Source of the DNA: Bolinopsis microptera
Lineage: Eukaryota; Ctenophora; Tentaculata; Lobata; Bolinopsidae
Reading direction: 5' to 3'
Length of the DNA: 64,000 nucleotides
Assembly (NCBI RefSeq): GCF_026151205.1
Contig: NC_087073.1
Span: forward strand, 21,726,270 to 21,790,269
A program made the translations under genes and the position numbers. Below, in pieces: positions 45,701-54,000 of this stretch; positions within the stretch are counted from its first letter, which is position 1; each line of letters opens with the position of its first letter. Below the pieces are notes generated by a model. That model was not told the origin of the DNA, did not search any database, and saw nothing but the letters and a program-made list of their open reading frames with translations.

Positions 45701-46729
45701 CTTCCCTGCTCTTCCCTGCTCTTCCCTGCTCTTCCCTCCTCTTCCCTTCTCTTCCCTCCTCTTCCCTCCCTTTCCCTCCTCTTCCCTCCTCTTCCCTCCT
45801 CTTCCCTCCTCTTCCCTCCTCTTCCCTCCTCTTCCCTTCTCTTCCCTCCTCTTCCCTCCTCTTCCCTCCTCTTCCCTCCTCTTCCCTCCTCTTCCCTCCT
45901 CTTCCCTCCTCTTCCCTCCTCTTCCCTTCTCTTCCCTCCTCTTCCCTCCTCTTCCCTCCTCTTCCCTCCTCTTCCCTCCTCTTCCCTCCTCTTCCCTCCT
46001 CTTCCCTCCTCTTCCCTCCTCTTCCCTCCTCTTCCCTTCTCTTCCCTCCTCTTCCCTCCTCTTCCCTGCTCTTCCCTGCTCTTCCCTGCTCTTCCCTCCT
46101 CTTCCCTTCTCTTCCCTCCTCTTCCCTCCTCTTCCCTGCTCTTCCCTCCTCTTCCCTCCTCTTCCCTCCTCTTCCCTCCTCTTCCCTGCTCTTCCCTGCT
46201 CTTCCCTGCTCTTCCTCCTCTTCCCTTCTCTTCCCTCCTCTTCCCTCCCTTTCCCTCCTCTTCCCTCCTCTTCCCTCCTCTTCCCTCCTCTTCCCTCCTC
46301 TTCCCTCCTCTTCCCTTCTCTTCCCTCCTCTTCCCTCCTCTTCCCTCCTCTTCCCTCCTCTTCCCTCCTCTTCCCTCCTCTTCCCTCCTCTTCCCTCCTC
46401 TTCCCTCCTCTTCCCTCCTCTTCCCTTCTCTTCCCTCCTCTTCCCTCCTCTTCCCTCCTCTTCCCTCCTCTTCCCTCCTCTTCCCTCCTCTTCCCTCCTC
46501 TTCCCTCCTCTTCCCTCCTCTTCCCTCCTCTTCCCTCCTCTTCCCTCCTCTTCCCTCCTCTTCCCCACACCAATACTCACTGAGACACCAAGTTAGGGAA
46601 CCTCCAGACGTTTCCCAGACCTACAGCAGAACCTACTGCAGCTAGAATGAAGGAGATTGGGTGATCCCATTCCTTCCTCCCTTTCTCACGATCCTGTTGG
46701 ATCTTGGACTCTATGTCAACATCGCCCAT
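30631..46729 (-). CDS. sodium:neurotransmitter symporter (NSS/SLC6-type), 15 coding exons
   Basis: Joined exons (minus order): 46581-46729, 44864-45007, 44597-44772, 43702-43893, 42069-42172, 39971-40077, 39659-39813, 39135-39250, 38880-38980, 33759-33879, 33475-33636, 33134-33249, 31511-31598, 31007-31176, then 30839-30881 or 30631-30706. All phases fit. The product is 647 or 658 residues with about 12 membrane helices. Family marks: TM1 [20 protein letters not shown]2 [13 protein letters not shown]3 with FYY (carboxylate-binding Tyr); TM6 [22 protein letters not shown]8 [10 protein letters not shown] (Na2 site Asp-Ser); TM10-like [22 protein letters not shown]1 has Gly where monoamine transporters have Asp, which fits an amino-acid-like substrate. 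The large EL2 with paired Cys seen in vertebrate SLC6 is missing. TM7 has Asp/Ala at two usual Cl- ligands. Role (family knowledge): Na+-driven solute uptake at the plasma membrane. The substrate is not predictable. Confidence 0.95.
30839..30881 (-). CDS. symporter exon 15a, proximal terminal exon
   Basis: CACTTTCAG acceptor in the correct phase. Encodes [13 protein letters not shown] and TAA. The stop lies inside AATAAA (minus strand of 30838-30843), so coding end and poly(A) signal overlap. An alternative to exon 15b. Confidence 0.7.
31007..31176 (-). CDS. symporter exon 14 (TM12)
   Basis: TGTTCAG acceptor, ACATG/GTAAGT donor. Encodes [40 protein letters not shown] and [12 protein letters not shown]. 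The acceptor and first 44 coding bases are the first unit of a 62-bp array. Confidence 0.92.
31133..31428 (-). repeat. 62-bp array of the exon 14 acceptor
   Basis: About 4.8 copies, with the acceptor CAG at about 31177, 31239, 31301 and 31363 and a degenerate one at 31425. Each has TGTTCAG followed by GGTGAT(A/T)TAGAG and the coding start. After the copied coding part each upstream copy meets TAA, so use of a decoy acceptor would truncate the protein before TM12. Confidence 0.9.
31511..31598 (-). CDS. symporter exon 13
   Basis: CCCTCTACAG acceptor (branch-like CTAAT upstream), AAG/GTACGT donor. Encodes [20 protein letters not shown] and VVTCINIK. A nearer CACCAG acceptor at 31621 would break the frame, so 31598 was chosen. 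Confidence 0.85.
31625..31735. repeat. 41-bp-type repeat with CCAATCAGAACACAG (inverted)
   Basis: Two to three copies of a unit containing CTGTGTTCTGATTGGTTGGT and CACGTG. The same unit, on the other strand, forms the array at 48130-48375 in the beta-galactosidase gene. Confidence 0.85.
31799..31993 (+). pseudogene. possible Cys-loop receptor-like fragment (antisense in intron 12)
   Basis: A plus-strand open stretch encodes [20 protein letters not shown], then [18 protein letters not shown] before GTCAGT. W-x-P-D-x-x-F-F resembles loop A of the extracellular domain of pentameric ligand-gated channels, and SGEHLQ resembles the next strand. An AG acceptor-like site precedes it. No other exons of such a gene were found, so it is either a stray fragment or a chance match. 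Confidence 0.3.
31982..33127. repeat. 14-bp CTGCAG-rich array
   Basis: Irregular units of AGCTGCAGTTAAGT and AGCTGCAGTAAAGT type fill intron 12 up to the exon 12 donor. Higher-order blocks of about 120 bp (TAACTGCAGTAGAGAAGCTT) are repeated near 32460-32880. Confidence 0.9.
33134..33249 (-). CDS. symporter exon 12
   Basis: TTTCAG acceptor, ATGGG/GTTAGT donor. Encodes [20 protein letters not shown] and [16 protein letters not shown]. The CTGCAG-rich array begins directly after the donor. Confidence 0.9.
33475..33636 (-). CDS. symporter exon 11 (TM11 region)
   Basis: CACAG acceptor, GCG/GTAAGT donor. Encodes [20 protein letters not shown], then the loop [20 protein letters not shown]. Confidence 0.9.
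33759..33879 (-). CDS. symporter exon 10 (TM10)
   Basis: TTTCAG acceptor, CAG/GTGACA donor. Encodes [20 protein letters not shown] and [20 protein letters not shown], very typical for the family. Confidence 0.93.
33899..34045. repeat. 37-bp repeat, intron 9
   Basis: Three to four copies of a 37-bp unit containing AATAACCACGTGATGCCCTA and TAAGGTAATG. The same unit forms a longer array in intron 7 (39317-39640). Confidence 0.9.
34160..38877. repeat. GTGTGTAGCT array, 4.7 kb, intron 9
   Basis: Mixture of 12-bp (AGCTGTGTGTGT) and 10-bp (AGCTGTGTGT) units, with rare AGCAGTGTGTGT and AGTAGTGTGTGT clusters (37240-37340). 34160-35140 is much more irregular than the rest, with many small indels, suggesting either decay or poor consensus. 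ORFs of up to 1586 codons on the minus strand are repeat translations. Confidence 0.95.
38880..38980 (-). CDS. symporter exon 9 (TM9)
   Basis: CTCAG acceptor, GATAG/GTGAGA donor. Encodes [20 protein letters not shown] and [13 protein letters not shown]. The 4.7-kb GTGTGTAGCT array starts right after the donor. Confidence 0.93.
39135..39250 (-). CDS. symporter exon 8 (TM8), GC donor
   Basis: TTTTTAG acceptor. Encodes [20 protein letters not shown] and [17 protein letters not shown]. The donor is AAG/GCAATT, a GC rather than GT 5' splice site; no in-phase GT alternative was found nearby. Confidence 0.9.
39317..39640. repeat. 37-bp repeat array, intron 7
   Basis: About nine copies of the intron 9 unit (ACCACGTGATGCCTAAATAA, then GGTAATG). 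It ends just beside the exon 7 donor. Confidence 0.9.
39659..39813 (-). CDS. symporter exon 7 (TM7)
   Basis: TTCAACAG acceptor, TTCAG/GTTATC donor. Encodes [20 protein letters not shown], then an extracellular stretch and [10 protein letters not shown]. Asp and Ala sit at the positions of the SLC6 Asn and Ser that bind chloride. Confidence 0.93.
39814..39860. repeat. 13-bp repeat at exon 7 acceptor
   Basis: Three to four copies of AGGTGTTACATAG directly upstream of the exon 7 acceptor. Confidence 0.8.
39971..40077 (-). CDS. symporter exon 6 (TM6 to TM7 entry)
   Basis: TTTTTAG acceptor, CTCAG/GTAATA donor. Encodes [20 protein letters not shown], then [15 protein letters not shown]. Confidence 0.93.
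40160..41945. repeat. 20-bp minisatellite, intron 5
   Basis: About 88 copies of AACAGGAGGAGGGATTGTTT with GATTATTT, AAGAGAGATT and GAACGTTCAAATGGGGAAGG variants. A block ending in AACAGAGGAGGG recurs every 100 to 340 bp. Confidence 0.95.
42069..42172 (-). CDS. symporter exon 5 (EL3 to start of TM6)
   Basis: TTTCAG acceptor, CAG/GTATGA donor. Encodes [20 protein letters not shown] and IWTKAIGQ; the Gln is a Cl- site ligand in SLC6 relatives. Confidence 0.93.
42376..43641. mobile_element. composite inverted/direct repeat element in intron 4
   Basis: Outer arms 42376-42603 and 43414-43641 are inverted repeats about 97% alike. Inside lie two direct repeats of about 305 bp (42604-42909 and 42995-43300). 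Both outer arms encode the same peptide ([20 protein letters not shown], then [19 protein letters not shown]), on the plus strand at left and the minus strand at right, with mostly silent changes. Origin unknown. It is likely a mobile element or gene fragment duplicated head to head. Confidence 0.6.
43702..43893 (-). CDS. symporter exon 4 (TM4-TM5)
   Basis: ACTCAG acceptor, GAG/GTTTTT donor. Encodes [40 protein letters not shown] and the start of [12 protein letters not shown] 9-bp array (43906-44305) abuts the acceptor. Confidence 0.93.
43906..44305. repeat. 9-bp array, intron 3
   Basis: Units TTAGTTGTG, TTAGTTATT and TTAGTCGTG alternate, starting right at the exon 4 acceptor. Confidence 0.9.
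44597..44772 (-). CDS. symporter exon 3 (TM3, EL2)
   Basis: CTCTCAG acceptor, GCAG/GTGAGT donor. Encodes [20 protein letters not shown] and the short extracellular loop with [19 protein letters not shown]. Its 5' edge is duplicated 65 bp upstream in the intron. Confidence 0.93.
44752..44850 (-). repeat. duplicated exon 3 acceptor region
   Basis: 44752-44783 (true exon 3 edge) is repeated at 44818-44850 with one base deleted. Both have a pyrimidine-rich tract, (C/T)AG, then GGGTATAGGACTG. The upstream copy is a decoy acceptor only about 30 bases from the exon 2 donor. Confidence 0.85.
44864..45007 (-). CDS. symporter exon 2 (TM2)
   Basis: Between ACACAG acceptor and AG/GTAAG donor. Encodes [20 protein letters not shown] and [14 protein letters not shown]; the TM2 Tyr of the Cl- site is kept. 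Confidence 0.93.
45105..46565. repeat. 10-bp CTTCCCTCCT array, intron 1
   Basis: About 146 copies of CTTCCCTCCT with CTTCCCTGCT and CTTCCCTTCT variants. A block of about 430-480 bp, starting with three CTTCCCTGCT, is repeated near 45595, 45710, 46065 and 46190. Strongly polypyrimidine on plus, polypurine on minus. ORFs in all frames are artefacts. Confidence 0.95.
46581..46729 (-). CDS. symporter exon 1 (start codon, TM1)
   Basis: ATG in context AAAGATGGG (A at -3, G at +4). Encodes [20 protein letters not shown], then TM1 with [11 protein letters not shown]. Ends CA before GTGAGT. The first 18 coding bases belong to the first unit of the 66-bp array, so this start codon has about 11 upstream copies. 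Confidence 0.95.
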
Positions 46730-47490
46730 CTTTACGGGCTCGTATCTATTAATGTATCTAGTTTAAGCTTAAGGTTATGTGTCAACATCGCCCATCTTTA
46801 CGGGCTCGTATCTATTAATGTATCTAGTTTAAGCTTAAGGTTATATGTCAACATCGCCCATCTTTACGGGCTCGTATCTATTAATGTATCTAGTTTAAGC
46901 TTAAGGTTATGTGTCAACATCGCCCATCTTTACGGGCTCGTATCTATTAATGTATCTAGTTTAAGCTTAAGGTTATATGTCAACATCGCCCATCTTTACG
47001 GGCTCGTATCTATTAATGTATCTAGTTTAAGCTTAAGGTTATGTGTCAACATCGCCCATCTTTACGGGCTCGTATCTATTAATGTATCTAGTTTAAGCTT
47101 AAGGTTATGTGTCAACATCGCCCATCTTTACGGGCTCGTATCTATTAATGTATCTAGTTTAAGCTTAAGGTTATATGTCAACATCGCCCATCTTTACGGG
47201 CTCGTATCTATTAATGTATCTAGTTTAAGCTTAAGGTTATGTGTCAACATCGCCCATCTTTACGGGCTCGTATCTATTAATGTATCTAGTTTAAGCTTAA
47301 GGTTATGTGTCAACATCGCCCATCTTTACGGGCTCGTATCTATTAATGTATCTAGTTTAAGCTTAAGGTTATGTGTCAACATCGCCCATCTTTACGGGCT
47401 CGTATCTATTAATGTATCTAGTTTAAGCTTAAGGTTATATGTCAACATCGCCCATCTTTACGGGCTCGTATCTATTAATGTATCTAGTTT
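46710..47490 (-). repeat. 66-bp array of the symporter start region
   Basis: About 12 copies of a 66-bp unit. On the minus strand each has GAGCCCGTAAAGATGGGCGA, then TGTTGACA. In upstream copies the ATG is followed by MGDVDI or MGDVDT and then TAA. Only the copy nearest the gene continues into exon 1. The plus-strand 290-codon ORF is the repeat read in a stop-free frame. Confidence 0.95.
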
Positions 47491-47518
47491 AAGTTATTTG
47501 TCGTTAACTGATTGGTTA

Positions 47519-47842
47519 CTTTTGAGTTACTAAAAGGTTACTAAAAGGTTACTAAAAGGTTACTAAAAGGTTACTAAAAGGTTACTAAAAGGTTACTAAA
47601 AGGTTACTAAAAGGTTACTAAAAGGTTACTAAAAGGTTACTAAAAGGTTACTAAAAGGTTACTAAAAGGTTACTAAAAGGTTACTAAAAGGTTACTAAAA
47701 GGTTACTAAAAGGTTACTAAAAGGTTACTAAAAGTTACTAAAAGGTTACTAAAAGGTTACTAAAAGGTTACTAAAAGGTTACTAAAAGGTTACTAAAAGG
47801 TTACTAAAAGGTTACTAAAAGGTTACTAAAAGGTTACTAAAA
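47519..47842. repeat. 11-bp GGTTACTAAAA array
   Basis: About 29 copies of AAAAGGTTACT in the head-to-head intergenic region, ending 70 bases before the beta-galactosidase ATG. Confidence 0.95.
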
Positions 47843-47913
47843 GCTTAGTAATAGACAACTTTTTTGAACTTTGTGTGATTAACAATTATAAAACAGGGAC
47901 TATGTTTTAAAGG
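47843..47913 (+). promoter_or_regulatory. beta-galactosidase 5' leader region
   Basis: Only about 70 bases of unique sequence separate the 11-bp array from the start codon. It holds one ATG (47902) with an immediate TAA after TTT. No clear TATA box; promoter position is unknown. Confidence 0.35.
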
Positions 47914-48021
47914 ATGATAATGACGCTGCAAACCAGGTTTCTAGCCAGGTTGCTAGCACTTGTCATTCTTTCTGTGCTGTATAGCAAGGGAACAACGCAA
48001 ACCTTCACCATTGACTACCAG
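47914..48021 (+). CDS. beta-galactosidase exon 1 (signal peptide)
   Basis: ATGATAATG start; the second ATG at 47920 is also possible. Encodes MIMTLQTRFLARLLALVILS and on to FTIDYQ. Ends CAG/GTAATT in phase 0. Confidence 0.88.
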
Positions 48022-51000
48022 GTAATTCTATTCAAATTATATATCACCTCGGTTTAACGTGTTTTTAATGATGCAAAGATATTAGATTAGTTGGAGATCG
48101 AACTTGAACTTTGTGGAGTAAATCTTGCGATTCACCGGGTGACACAAACTAAACAATCAGAACACAGTATTCACACCACGTGACACAAACTAAACAATAT
48201 CCACACCACGTGACAGAAACCAACCAATCAGAACACAGTATTCACACCACGTGACACAAACCAACCAATCAGAACACAGTATTCACACCACGTGACACAA
48301 ACTAAACAATCAGAACACAGTATTCACACCACGTGACACAAACCAAACAATCAAAACACAGTATTCACACCACTAATACGAGATGCCCCCAGAGAGATTG
48401 CTACGCTAAGGATGGCGAGTGTTACCGTTACATTGCGGGGGAAATGCATTACTTCCGAATCCCAGCCCACTATTGGGAGGACAGGCTCTTGAAACTCCGT
48501 GCTGCTGGATTCACTACTGTTCAAACGTGAGTATCAATTATCAAGTAGTAACACAAACAGGCTACTCACACCAAGTCACACAAACATGCTACTCACACCA
48601 AGTCACACAAACAGGCTACTCACATCAAGTCACACAAACAGGCTACTCACATCAAGTCACACAAACAGGCTACTCACACCAAGTCACACAAACATGCTAC
48701 TCACACCAAGTCACACAAACAGGCTACTCACATCAAGTCACACAAACAGGCTACTCACACCAAGTCACACAAACAGGCTACTCACATCAAGTCACACAAA
48801 CATGCTACTCACATCAAGTCACACAAACAGGCTACTCACATCAAGTCACACAAACAGGCTACTCACACCAAGTCACACAAACAGGCTACTCACATCAAGT
48901 CACACAAACAGGCTACTCACATCAAGTCACACAAACAGGCTACTCACATCAAGTCACACAAACAGGCTACTCACATCAAGTCACACAAACAGGCTACTCA
49001 CATCAAGTCACACAAACAGGCTACTCACACCAAGTCACACAAACATGCTACTCACACCAAGTCACACAAACAGGCTACTCACATCAAGTCACACAAACAG
49101 GCTACTCACACCGAGTCACACAAACAAGCTACTCACATCAAGTCACACAAACAGGCTACTCACACCAAGTCACACAAACAGGCTACTCACACCGAGTCAC
49201 ACAAACAGGCTTCTCACATCAAGTCACACAAACAGGCTACTCAGACACATCAAGTCACACAAACAGGCTTCTCACATCAAGTCACACAAACATGCTACTC
49301 ACACCAAGTCACACAAACAGGCTACTCACACCAAGTCACACAAACAGGCTACTCACACCAAGTCACACAAACAGGCTACTCACACCGAGTCACACAAACA
49401 AGCTACTCACATCAAGTCACACAAACAGGCTACTCACATCAAGTCACACAAACAGGCTACTCACAGCAAGTCACACAAACAGGCTACTCACACCAAGTCA
49501 CACAAACAGGCTACTCACATCAAGTCACACAAACAGGCTACTCACATCAAGTCACACAAACAGGCTACTCACATCAAGTCACACAAACAGGCTACTCACA
49601 CCAAGTCACACAAACAGGCTACTCACATCAAGTCACACAAACAGGCTACTCATACCAAGTCACACAAACAAGCTACTCACATCAAGTCACACAAACAAGC
49701 TACTCACATCAAGTCACACAAACAGGCTACTCACATCAAGTCACACAAACAGGCTACTCACACCAAGTCACACAAACAGGCTACTCACACCAAGTCACAC
49801 AAACAGGCTTCTCACATCAAGTCACACAAACAGGCTACTCACATCAAGTCACACAAACAGGCTACTCACACCGAGTCACACAAACAGGCTACTCACACCA
49901 AGTCACAAAAACAAGCTACTCACATCAAGTCACACAAACAGGCTACTCATACCAAATCACACAAACAAGCTACTCACACCAAGTCACACAAACAGGCTAC
50001 TCACATCAATTCACACAAACAAGCTACTCACATCAAGTCACACAAACAGGCTACTCACACCAAGTCACACAAACATGCTACTCACACCAAGTCACACAAA
50101 CAGGCTTCTCACATCAAGTAACACAAACAGGCTACTTACTCAAGGTTACTAAAATATCAATAGCTACGGCTATTATTAATTATACAGTTTACCTAATCAG
50201 CCACAGCATCTTATCTTATATCAGGTTCAAGATTGTGAGTGTAGAAATTACATCGTGTTGGATGGAATGTTAACAGTGGGAAATGTAACAAGTGTGTGGG
50301 AAATGGAACAAGTATGTGGGAAATGTAATAAGTATTTGGGAAATGTAAAAAGTGTGTGGGAAATGTAAAAAGTGTGTGGGAAATTTAACAAGTATGTGGG
50401 AAATGTAACAAGTGTGTGGGAAATGTAACAAGTATGTGGGAAATGTAAAAAGTGTGTGGGAAATGTAACAAGTGTGTGGGAAATGTAACAAGTGTGTGGG
50501 AAATGTAACAAGTGTGTGGGAAATGTAATAAGTATTTGGGAAATGTAAAAAGTGTGTGGGAAATGTAAAAAGTGTGTGGGAAATTTAACAAGTATGTGGG
50601 AAATTTAACAAGTGTGTGGGAAATGTAACAAGTGTGTGGGAAATGTAACAAGTATGTGGGAAATGGAACAAGTGTGCGGGAAATGTAAAAAGTGTGCGGG
50701 AAATGTAAAAAGTGTGTGGGAAATGTAACAAGTATGTGGGAAATGGAACAAGTGTGCGGGAAATGTAAAAAGTGTGTGGGAAATGTAACAAGTATGTGGG
50801 AAATGTAACAAGTATGTGGGAAATTTAACAAGTGTGTGGGAAATGTAACAAGTGTGTGGGAAATTTAACAAGTGTGTGGGAAATGTAACAAGTGTGTGGG
50901 AAATTTAATAAGTATGTGGGAAATTTAACAAGTGTGTGGGAAATTTAACAAGTGTGTGGGAATTGTAACAAGTGTGTGGGAAATTTAATAAGTATGTGGG

Positions 51001-54000
51001 AAATTTAACAAGTGTGTGGGAAATTTAACAAGTGTGTGGGAAATGTAACAAGTATGTGGGAAATGTAACAAGTGTGTGGGAAATGTAACAAGTATGTGGG
51101 AAATGTAACAAGTGTGTGGGAAATGTAACAAGTGTGTGGGAAATGTAACAAGTGTGCGGGAAATGTAACAAGTGTGTGGGAAATGTAACAAGTATGTGGG
51201 AAATTTAACAAGTGTGTGGGAAATGTAACAAGTGTGTGGGAAATTTAATAAGTATGTGGGAAATTTAACAAGTGTGTGGGAAATTTAACAAGTGTGTGGG
51301 AAATGTAACAAGTATGTGGGAAATGTAACAAGTGTGTGGGAAATGTAACAAGTGTGTGGGAAATGTAACAAGTGTGTGGGAAATGTAACAAGTGTGTGGG
51401 AAATGTAAAAAGTGTGTGGGAAATGTAACAAGTGTGTGGGAAATGTAACAAGTGTATGGGAAATGTACCAAGTATGTGGGAAATTTAACAAGCGTGTGTG
51501 AAATGTAGTGGTGTCATTAAACAGGCAGATGCTTTATAACTCGGCCATTTTTAATTTTAGTGCAATCGACGAAATTTGGTATACGGGAGTTCGGGATGTA
51601 AGTTTACTGTTATGTGTTCCTACTTTGAATTTACTTTTGGTTCTTTACTTTGAGAAGGATCAAACAAAGAGAAACGAGGATAACAACGTTAGAACAAAAG
51701 GGGTATATTAGGGAATAGTAACAACACGTATAAACAAGACCGACTGAAGGGAAATGTGAATGGGATAGGGAATAGGGATAACTTTGTGAAGGGGTAACTT
51801 TACTCCAAAACTCTTACTATCTATATGGGCTGATTGCTTACGGAGCAAGACTATAACGGTGCATCTCAAATATCTATCAGTGCGTGACGTTGCCTAATTA
51901 ATCTTAAAAAAGGTTTAACTAATGAGCCAAATAATTGCTTGAGATTGACATAAAAACGGTTTGACCTTGCATTAGAACAAAACACCATTAACTTTAAACC
52001 AAACAATAACTGGGATCCCTAGGGAGAGTGGAGACCAGGAGACCACTAGCTTATAAGCTCATAGAAGTAGAGCACCCAAAATCTAGGTGTATACGCTACT
52101 TCATAGGTACTTCAGTAATACAGTGCATATAAACCTCACTTTTAACTGGGAGTAATGATCTTCTTCCGGGATAAATAAGTCACTAGGTTCCTTACTGTGT
52201 AGTGTGCACTCACTGTACTGAGAAGGACGTATTCAAAGAAGGAGAATCCTAGCCGAGATCGCTTTTAAGAAGTTTAAAAAGGTGTGGTTGTCCGGTAAGA
52301 AAAGGTTATATGATGAACAAGTTGTATCTGTATTGATTTATAACTCAAACAGTTGGAGTCCTAAGAAAGCAACCATGGAGAATATAGACACACCTCATCG
52401 TAGACACCTGAAGTCCATTTTAAACATCAAATGGCCTAAAGGTATGATAAGCAACAAAGCATTGTATGAAATGTGCAAAGTTGAAAAGTTATCCAAGCGT
52501 ATCGGTTTGGACACATTCTCAGGACTATGGAGAACACCCCAGCCCAAACGGCTCTCTCTTTTGCTATTGAATCAGATAATTTATTAATTGGAAGATTGGG
52601 GAGACCTAGAATGAACTTGTTATCTGCTTTAAGAAATTATTAATGATTTAAGTAGTACAAATTTGCACATAGATAACTTGCATGAATTAAACAAAATCAA
52701 AGATATAGCTGCATGCAACAGATGTTGGGAAAATCTGTTTCAAGGGTACAGTTTACCGCATTAAGGTATTTTTATGAATCATTTTTGTCGGTAAGATCCT
52801 GTTTTATAATAATAATAAGAATATTATTATAATAATAATATTTATCCCGGAAATTATTATAGGAGTCACGTGTATCGGAGAATAGAAAATATAACTAATC
52901 TGCTTATGTTCGCTTAGTAATGGCATTATGCATTATGCAGAGCAAGGATAACTTCATTACCTGCGCGGGTTCTGGAGAATTTTCAATTTAATTTTGTGCA
53001 TATTTTTCCATTTTATTCCCAAGGCCATATTTCAATTTATAATAATATTTACATTCTACGGTAGTTATGTGTGTTATAATATGCATTGTTTCTGAGAAAT
53101 GACATTCAATACAAACAACATCTACGTTTACAATTTGCACGTGCGCCTATTTCAGGTACATACCGTGGAACGTGCACGTGCCTGCGGAAGACACATACAG
53201 TTTTGAGGGAATAGCAAACGTGTACAGTTACCTGGAGACAGCATGGTCACTAGGGCTCACAGTGATAGTGCGACCTGGCCCCTTTCTGGCAACGGAGTGG
53301 GACTACGGGGGCTTCCCTGCTTGGTTACTAAAAGATAGGCCTACTTTAGAGTGAGTCATATTATCTACTAACATAGATATTATGTTTTCTGGAACCAGTG
53401 GCGTAACATTGCCTGGCGCCCCCCCCCCCCCCCCGAAAAAGCGCCCCCCTGTTGGCGTCCCCTCCCCTTTTGGCGCCCCTCCCTAAAATTGAACAAATTA
53501 TGTGATTTTAGAGGATACGCCGGTAAAATCTCTAAAAAAGTGTATTTCTAGAGCAAAACACGCAGTTTTGCTAGTACCTCAGTTAAGTTTTTCAAATTGT
53601 CCCACATTCAAAAGACGATTTGGTGCACCCCTAAAGCCCTAAGATGGCGGCAATCTGCTACATATAATATATATATATTAATAATAATATATATTATATT
53701 AATATATAATGTATGTAGAGATGTATCTTTTTGGAAAGTTGCCAAAAAGTTTTGCATGTTTCTGCAGCTAAATTATTTCAGTGTACGACGGAACGAGACA
53801 ATGTTTATGAAGGAGGTGAAAAAGTGGTATTCCAAACTCCTCCCCACACTGAAACCCTACTTGTACAGTAGCGGGGGTCCTATTATTGCAGTTCAGGTAC
53901 TTTGTTTACTGAAACCCTACTTGTACAGTAGTGGGGGTCCTATTATTGCAGTTCAGGTACTTTGTTTACTGAAACCCTACTTGTACAGTAGCGGGGGTCC

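Noticed and set aside
44984..46645. Ser/Pro/Leu-rich and Arg/Glu/Gly-rich ORFs of about 500 codons
   Set aside because: Translations of the 10-bp intronic array in several frames on both strands; the true coding exons are on the minus strand at either side.
48419..50152. Two plus ORFs of 540-577 codons
   Set aside because: The 27-bp array is open in two frames. One ORF starts within exon 2 in a wrong frame.
53597..53781. Coding extension upstream of beta-galactosidase exon 4
   Set aside because: The longer ORF reads through the intron and its acceptor; homology begins only after 53782.
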